From the NCBI GenBank assembly GCA_903823025.1, contig CAIJRK010000086.1, forward strand, positions 31,912 through 95,911: a stretch of DNA of 64,000 nt. The letters run 5' to 3'. This document shows, piece by piece, positions 55,266 through 64,000 of the stretch. Origin of the DNA: an uncultured beta proteobacterium (GTDB taxonomy: Bacteria; Pseudomonadota; Gammaproteobacteria; Burkholderiales; Burkholderiaceae_C). The translations under genes and the position numbers were made by a program. The notes under the pieces are model-generated. The model was given only the letters and a program-made list of their open reading frames with translations. It did not search any database and was not told the DNA's origin. Positions within the stretch are counted from its first letter, which is position 1. Every line of letters begins with the position of its first letter.

Positions 55266-56309
55266 TCAAAACGGCACCTTGATCCTGACTTGAAAAACGC
55301 CGTCTTTGAGGCCGCTTTGAAACTGACCCTCCACATCGTGCAGCAGGTTTAGCCGGTCTCGCACATTGTCCAGCGTCACGCCATGACCCCGCTCGCCTTG
55401 ACCAGCGGGCACCGTGTTGGTAATTTTGATGATGACGCTGGAGGCACGCCGCCGTGTCGAGATTCTGATTTGTGCGCCCAAAGCACTAGGTTCTACGCCG
55501 TGCTTGACCGCGTTTTCTACTAACGGTTGCAACAGCAAAGGCGGCAATTTGGCGTCAGCAGCATCTGCGTCAATATCCCACTTGACGTTGATACGCTCGC
55601 CAAAACGAACCTGTTCAATCGCCAGATAACGCTGCGCCAACGCAATTTCATCGGCCAGTGTTACGGACTCACCTTGCTCCATCAGCGCATGGCGAAACAG
55701 GTCGCTTAAATCCTCCAAAAGCGACTCGGCCTTGGCCGGTTCGGCACGCACCAGCGCGATGGCACTGTTGAGCGTGTTGAACAAAAAATGGGGCCGAATG
55801 CGGGCCTGCAGTTCGCTTAAACGCGCCGCCGTTTCAGCCGGGGTTTTAGCCTTGGCCCGCAACACCAGCGCCGCGACCAAGGCCGCTGACAACAAAGCGC
55901 CGCTAAAAGCGCAGGCCAGCCAAGGCGCCGGTTCCAGCAAGCCAGCTACCCACAAAAGACCACAACCATAAAGTCCAGCCAACGCGCCCAACGCGATGCC
56001 CGCGACTTGCTGCGCGCCAGGACTCAGGCGCGCCAGTATTTTCTTGAGGCTGCACGCCGCAATCAACCACACCAATGTCGCTGGCAAAGCGCCGCCGGTG
56101 AGCAAAGACAGGCCGCTCAACCAGTCCATGAAAGTGACTGCGCCAAACATGGCCGCCACCGCCATCACCGACTCGACAAACAACACCGCTCGCAACACCA
56201 CGCCAACATGGCAAGCATCGAACACCAACGTCCGCACCGATCCCGATGCCGACGCTGGCAACTCGGACGGCAAGTCCTGGAAGGCCGATAAAATTTGAGT
56301 GTCTTTCAT
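55266..56309 (-). CDS. membrane sensor histidine kinase (AlgZ/LytS-like)
   Basis: Multiple N-terminal TMs; RIRPHFLFNTLNSAIALVRAEPAKAESLLEDLSDLFRHAL; PPLLLQPLVENAVKHGVEP. Start MKDTQILSAF at 56309. Confidence 0.92.
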   Translation of the reverse strand: MKDTQILSAFQDLPSELPASASGSVRTLVFDACHVGVVLRAVLFVESVMAVAAMFGAVTFMDWLSGLSLLTGGALPATLVWLIAACSLKKILARLSPGAQQVAGIALGALAGLYGCGLLWVAGLLEPAPWLACAFSGALLSAALVAALVLRAKAKTPAETAARLSELQARIRPHFLFNTLNSAIALVRAEPAKAESLLEDLSDLFRHALMEQGESVTLADEIALAQRYLAIEQVRFGERINVKWDIDADAADAKLPPLLLQPLVENAVKHGVEPSALGAQIRISTRRRASSVIIKITNTVPAGQGERGHGVTLDNVRDRLNLLHDVEGQFQSGLKDGVFQVRIKVPF

Positions 56310-56438
56310 TAACAATTGAGTTCTCTGTGAGTCAAGATGCCGCCGCGCTAAGGCATGAACCCGATTATTAGTGAGTTCCCCCTTCAATCCATAACCCAGC
56401 GCAGCCCTCAAAAGCCGACGCCTACTTGCACATCACTT

Positions 56439-57890
<1,452 letters not shown>

Positions 57891-57922
57891 AGCTCTTCGG
57901 CACCTGAAGTCGTCAGGCAAAA

Positions 57923-57958
57923 TTCCTCTAAAAGTAGATGTAAAAATACCTAGAGGAG
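57923..57958 (+). promoter_or_regulatory. putative RBS-sequestering hairpin upstream of the rhomboid gene
   Basis: CCTCTA (57925-57930) complementary to TAGAGG (57951-57956), extendable to TTCCTCTA/TAGAGGAG with one wobble; the 3' arm contains the GAGGAGG Shine-Dalgarno before ATG 57968. Confidence 0.45.
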
Positions 57959-57967
57959 GGGAAAATA

Positions 57968-59650
57968 ATGAACGATTTCTTGCCGACTCAAGTCATGGTT
58001 GAGTCATTTAACCCAACACAAAAAAGCCCAGCGGCCAGAGTCAAAGTCTGGCTTTGGATCTTGGCCTCGATAGCGGCCATCCTGATGGCGTTCTCCAGCA
58101 AAACCTCGGGCAACCCTGGCGCATTGGGATTCGCTTTACTGTTAGCCGTAACCATTGCCTTTGATTTCGCCTGCCGTCGTCAAATCAGACGCGACCGCTC
58201 GCCTGTGCTGCTCACTGCGCAGGGAATCGAATCTTTTAACTTTTGGGGTAAGGGAAAAAGCTACCGCTGGAAAGACATTGCCAACACCAGTATTGAGCCC
58301 ATCGGCAATGGCCATGCGCTCCAGCTTGAACTTTTTCCCGGCGTGGATCGCTCGGCCAGTTCCTGGCTTAGTCGCCGCCGTTGGCCGTTCATCCCGCTGG
58401 CCCGCTACAGCGCGCCCGAGCAGGAGCGACTGCTCGAAGTGATTCTTGAACGCTTGCGCCATGCCCATCCGGGCGTCATCGCAACGAATACATTGACCCA
58501 AGAACGGCAATTCAGAGAACAGTTCATTGCACTGGCACCCCGAACCTGGATGACTTATGCCTTGGTAGCCGCCAACGTAGCGATTTGGTGGCTCATGGTG
58601 ATCCAGGGCGCCGACATCGTCAAACCACCGGCCGATCTGTTGTTGTATTGGGGTGGCAACGCGACCTCCGAAGTTCAAAGGGGCCAGTGGTGGCGCATGG
58701 TTTCTTCGACATTTCTGCACAGTGGCATCTTGCACCTGACCATGAACATGGTGGGCTTGTGGATTATTGGACAAACGGTAGAACGCATCTACGGCTATTG
58801 CCCCTATCTCATGATCTATTTAGGGTCCACCATCGCGGGCAGCGCTTTAAGTTTGCATTTTTCTGCGCAGAAAGCGGTCTCGGTTGGCGCCTCCGGGGCT
58901 GTATTTGGCATTGCCGGCGCTCTGCTGGTCGCGGTGTACCAATACCGCAATACTTTGCCCAAAATTTTTGGCAAGCAGCATCTCACGGGCATCGGATTCT
59001 TTGTCTTCTACGCTTTGGCGCAAGGTTTCACGACTGGTGGAATTGACAATGGCGCCCACATAGGCGGACTGCTGGCAGGTGCCGTGATGGCCTACATCTT
59101 GCCAAAACGTTTTGATCTGTCGCGCTATGCTGCCGCCATCAAAAGCCGCAGTGTGGTCGCTTTGGCTGCGGCGGTGTGCCTATCAGCCAGCCTCGCACTG
59201 TCTGCCCCAACAGCACAGTTGGATCTGCAACGGCTCTTTGTAGGTGCCGCCGCCATGGACAGAGGCACCAAGGGCTTTGATGCGGCCACCAACCTTATGA
59301 AAAAACTTCAAGGCCAGGTCAAAGCCGGTCAAATGACGGAACTGGAACTTGATTCAAAAACCCGCACCGTGTTGGCACCGGCCTACCGCAAAGTGTTGGT
59401 GGATCTTTCCCAAGCTTGGCTTGCTCCCGGGGATCCACGTCAGGAATTTCTACAGGAGATCAAGCATTTAACAGGGCTTCTTATTGAAGGGTTGGCCATG
59501 GAATCAGTAGTGGCAGCTGGGACCTCCATAATTTCACCGGCTGACCCGGTACGCGCCAACCTATTAAATAAAGAGATGCTGGCGTCGAATAAACGTTTTC
59601 TCCTGATCAATGAAAAACTTAAAGCAATTGTCAAGAACCTCAAGAAATAG
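57968..59650 (+). CDS. rhomboid family intramembrane serine protease with extra N- and C-terminal regions
   Basis: HSGILHLTMNMVGLWIIG, GASGAVFGIAGAL (catalytic Ser), GGIDNGAHIGGLLAGAVMAY (catalytic His); N-terminal ~200 aa with TMs and a soluble PH-like stretch. Confidence 0.9.
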   Translation: MNDFLPTQVMVESFNPTQKSPAARVKVWLWILASIAAILMAFSSKTSGNPGALGFALLLAVTIAFDFACRRQIRRDRSPVLLTAQGIESFNFWGKGKSYRWKDIANTSIEPIGNGHALQLELFPGVDRSASSWLSRRRWPFIPLARYSAPEQERLLEVILERLRHAHPGVIATNTLTQERQFREQFIALAPRTWMTYALVAANVAIWWLMVIQGADIVKPPADLLLYWGGNATSEVQRGQWWRMVSSTFLHSGILHLTMNMVGLWIIGQTVERIYGYCPYLMIYLGSTIAGSALSLHFSAQKAVSVGASGAVFGIAGALLVAVYQYRNTLPKIFGKQHLTGIGFFVFYALAQGFTTGGIDNGAHIGGLLAGAVMAYILPKRFDLSRYAAAIKSRSVVALAAAVCLSASLALSAPTAQLDLQRLFVGAAAMDRGTKGFDAATNLMKKLQGQVKAGQMTELELDSKTRTVLAPAYRKVLVDLSQAWLAPGDPRQEFLQEIKHLTGLLIEGLAMESVVAAGTSIISPADPVRANLLNKEMLASNKRFLLINEKLKAIVKNLKK

Positions 59651-59723
59651 CGGTTCAACCCGCCATTTCGCTCGCGCTGACAGCAAGGTAAGCGATATCC
59701 CTTAGAACAAGCCCTCTAAAAAT

Positions 59724-59786
59724 TGTTGCAGTGCAACATTAATCTTGAATCCTCCTTATAATTCAAACCATATTGCGCTGCAGCAA
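59724..59786. promoter_or_regulatory. candidate phasin promoter with two TGC/GCA dyads (possible PhaR operators)
   Basis: TGTTGC-AGT-GCAACA (59724-59738), TATAAT (59757-59762), TTGCGCTGCAGCAA (59773-59786) upstream of the phasin ATG at 59852. Confidence 0.5.
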
Positions 59787-59851
59787 AAACTGCCTGATAC
59801 GGCATTTGCCAAGTAGCCAGCCGATTTGCCCCATTAATTAAGAAATTTCAC

Positions 59852-60397
59852 ATGAACAACACCGCCGCACAATTTATCGAATCCAACAAAGCCACCCTGC
59901 AATCGCTGGAAGGCATTTCCACACAAGCTTTTGCGGGTGTTGAAAAGCTGGTTGAATTGAACATGGCTGCTTCCAAAGCAGTTTTGGGCGAAACCTTCAG
60001 CCACGTTCAAGCTATCTTGGGCGCCAAAGACGCGCAACAAGTCATGGCTCTGCAATCTGGCTTGATGAAGCCTTTGGCTGACAAATCTGCTGCCTACGCT
60101 CAACACGTTCAAACCATCGTGACTGGCAGCGGTGCTGAATTCACCAAAGCTGTCGAAGCCAAGACTGCTGAAGCTCAAAAAGCTTTCGCTGGTGCCGTTG
60201 AAAACATGACCAAAAATGCACCTGCTGGCAGCGAATCCGCTGTTGCTGCGTTCAAGAGCACTTTGACCGCTGGTCAAAACGCCATGGAGTCCGCTCAGTC
60301 ACAAGCTAAAAAAGCAGCTGAAACCGTTCAAACCAACTTCACTGCAGCGGCCACACAAGCTGCTGATGCAGTTAAAAAAGCGACTAAAACCGCTTAA
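59852..60397 (+). CDS. phasin family protein (PhaP-like)
   Basis: FIESNKATLQSLEGISTQAFAGVEKLVELNMAASKAVLGETFSHVQAILGAKDAQQVMALQSGLMKPLADKSAAYAQHVQTIV; Ala/Lys-rich helical C-terminus. Confidence 0.93.
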   Translation: MNNTAAQFIESNKATLQSLEGISTQAFAGVEKLVELNMAASKAVLGETFSHVQAILGAKDAQQVMALQSGLMKPLADKSAAYAQHVQTIVTGSGAEFTKAVEAKTAEAQKAFAGAVENMTKNAPAGSESAVAAFKSTLTAGQNAMESAQSQAKKAAETVQTNFTAAATQAADAVKKATKTA

Positions 60398-60427
60398 TTG
60401 CACATTGCCTTTCGGGGCAACAAGCTA

Positions 60428-60453
60428 AAAACGGCACCTTCGGGTGCCGTTTT
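60428..60453 (+). terminator. terminator after the phasin gene
   Basis: AAAACGGCACC-TTCG-GGTGCCGTTTT (60428-60453), followed by CGTTTTA. Confidence 0.85.
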
Positions 60454-60468
60454 CGTTTTAGCCGCTGA

Positions 60469-62385
<1,917 letters not shown>

Positions 62386-62462
62386 TCAATCAATTCAGCG
62401 AACAGGGAAGACGGCGCGATGTCCGAAAAACCCCGAAAAGGGGCCGCAGGACGGCAGTCTGG

Positions 62463-62551
62463 CTCTTCTTACGCCGGTATTAACCGGATCAAGTTCGCGG
62501 GTTTGATCAATCATCTCAGCGCTTTCACAGCGCACCCCGGGCAGCGCCGAG
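62463..62551 (-). ncRNA. TPP (THI element) riboswitch upstream of thiC
   Basis: Minus strand reads CTCGGCGCTGCCCGGGGTGCGCTGTGAAAGCGCTGAGATGATTGATCAAACCCGCGAACTTGATCCGGTTAATACCGGCGTAAGAAGAG, with canonical GGGGTGC, CTGAGAT, ACCC, GAACTTGATCCGG and TAATACCGGCG boxes. Confidence 0.95.
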
Positions 62552-62760
62552 TTTACGCGATGGGGCTGACTTGTTGCTGAGAGGGAGTAAGCAGACACGG
62601 TTCAGAGACAAGTTGCCTGACTATCAGCCGTAATATCAGCGTTAAGCCCTGAACAAGAGTTTGCACTCACGGTATAAACTTCTAAAAAGTTTTCCGCCCG
62701 TTTAGCATCTCCGTTATGATGACTATAAGTATTTTTTTAAATGAATAGTGAGATTCAAAA

Positions 62761-63675
62761 TTGTCCATCTCTATTCCTCATCCAGTTCCGTATCAAGGGA
62801 GTAAACGTCGGCTGGCAGAAGCCATTCTTTCGCATGTTCCTAAAAATCAATACAAGCGTCTTATAGAGCCGTTTGCAGGTTCTTCTGCCCTTACGCTGGC
62901 GGCTGCATCCAGAAACATTTTTCCCTCTTATGTCATAGGAGATGCGCTCCAACCTCTTATTCAATTATGGGATGGAGTCATTGACGATCCAACCGAAATC
63001 GCTGATCAATACAATATTTTGTGGCACCGCGAACGCGAAAAACCAATTGAGGCGTACTACGAAATTCGTTCTGAATTCAATATAGATCATTGTCCTGCCA
63101 AGCTACTTTATTTATTAGCGAGATGCGTGAAGAATGCAGTTCGGTTCAACGCCGCAGGAGAGTTTAATCAGTCACCGGACAAACGTCGAAAAGGTACACA
63201 GCCAAAACGGATGAGCGCCGAGCTACTTGCTGCACACCTTGTCCTCGCTGGTAGGACAAAAGCCGTTTATGGTGACTTTTTATCACTATTTCTATCTGCC
63301 CAAGAAGGCGACTTTTTCTACCTCGACCCGCCCTACCAAGGAACAAGTCAAGGTCGTGATCAACGCTACATTGCGGGCGTTAGCCGTGATCGAATTATCG
63401 AATCTCTAGAAATTCTTAACGAAAAGCGCATACCTTTTATTCTCAGCTACGACGGTTCTTGCGGAGAAAAAAACTATGGTTCGCCCATTCCAGAAACCGT
63501 TGCCCATCGGATTCTTTTGGATGTAGGCAGGTCTAGTCAGTCCACCCTTAACGGATGCGATGACGTGACCATTGAATCGCTTTACATATCGCACTTTATT
63601 CCAGTCGTACCTAAAGCAGCTCCAACCATCCGTTCACTAAACGATTTTTTGGCACAGTCAACACTCTTTCCTTAA
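62761..63675 (+). CDS. D12-class DNA adenine N6-methyltransferase
   Basis: VPYQGSKRRLAEAILSHVP, IEPFAGSSALTLAAASR (FxGxG-type SAM motif), FFYLDPPYQG (DPPY motif). Apparent TTG start at 62761. Confidence 0.9.
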   Translation: MSISIPHPVPYQGSKRRLAEAILSHVPKNQYKRLIEPFAGSSALTLAAASRNIFPSYVIGDALQPLIQLWDGVIDDPTEIADQYNILWHREREKPIEAYYEIRSEFNIDHCPAKLLYLLARCVKNAVRFNAAGEFNQSPDKRRKGTQPKRMSAELLAAHLVLAGRTKAVYGDFLSLFLSAQEGDFFYLDPPYQGTSQGRDQRYIAGVSRDRIIESLEILNEKRIPFILSYDGSCGEKNYGSPIPETVAHRILLDVGRSSQSTLNGCDDVTIESLYISHFIPVVPKAAPTIRSLNDFLAQSTLFP

Positions 63676-63887
63676 GGTGGCGTTTTAAACCTTTGTTTGA
63701 TGACTTCAGCCACGCTCATCTGATGAGATTCAGCTTCACTTTTGATCCGCTCAAAATCAACAACATCATCTCCCGTCCAAACCAGCTCGACACGTCGTTC
63801 TTGCTGCATAGCGACGTGACGGTAAAAAGTGGGATCGGCCCAGTAACAAGAACGACAAATATCGTACGCGTTCACCCCACTACCCAA
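63672..63887 (-). CDS. small ORF, possible ribbon-helix-helix-type protein
   Basis: C-terminal ~45 aa MQQERRVELVWTGDDVVDFERIKSEAESHQMSVAEVIKQRFKTPP has a strand-helix-helix pattern. An internal ATG at 63809 is an alternative start. Confidence 0.4.
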   Translation of the reverse strand: MGSGVNAYDICRSCYWADPTFYRHVAMQQERRVELVWTGDDVVDFERIKSEAESHQMSVAEVIKQRFKTPP

Positions 63888-63941
63888 CTGATTTCATAGT
63901 GTTGTCGGGATTTGTGCAAAAACAGGTCAGAATTGATAGCA

Positions 63942-64000
63942 ATGCAAATTAATCTACGGCAAGCCAGCCCGAAACCCCAAACGCTTGAAGAAGCGCAAAA
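63942..64000 (+). CDS. start of an unidentified ORF truncated by the window edge
   Basis: ATG at 63942 is open to the end: MQINLRQASPKPQTLEEAQ...; too short to classify. Confidence 0.3.
   Translation, partial: MQINLRQASPKPQTLEEAQ

Noticed and set aside
62395-62598. 67-aa minus-strand ORF over the thiC leader
   Set aside because: Overlaps the TPP riboswitch, whose conserved boxes explain the sequence.

Overview
The window is 64 kb of mostly core, densely packed chromosome. Gene order and protein content indicate a betaproteobacterium of the Burkholderiales, probably Comamonadaceae (inference from synteny; no search was run). From left to right it contains: sdhA(3' end)-sdhB-sdhE-gltA; leuC-leuD-leuB-asd; fimV-truA-trpF-trpB-trpA-accD; yggT, lysS, a YgjP-like metallopeptidase, a ProQ/FinO protein and a CNNM/CorC-type protein. 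A long minus-strand block follows: yceD-rpmF-plsX-fabH-fabD-fabG-acpP-fabF-ygfX-like-rpoE-rseA-degP / lepA-lepB-DUF4845-rnc-era-recO-pdxJ-acpS-nagZ. Then come maf, an RsmI-like methyltransferase, an S49 peptidase, a HAD phosphatase, rluC, rne, hemY-hemX-hemD-hemC, ppc, algR/algZ-like genes, argH, a rhomboid protease, a phasin, and thiC with a TPP riboswitch. The last ~1.3 kb looks accessory: a D12-class adenine methyltransferase, a small ribbon-helix-helix-like ORF, and an ORF cut off by the window edge. I did not find a convincing previously undescribed multi-gene system. The observations most worth checking are: the accessory right edge; operator-like TGC/GCA dyads flanking a TATAAT upstream of the phasin; a hairpin-containing ~0.5 kb rne leader; a predicted RBS-sequestering hairpin before the rhomboid gene; the rpoE-rseA-degP locus with no rseB; and nested inverted repeats between asd and fimV. 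I saw no rRNA, CRISPR array or convincing tRNA.
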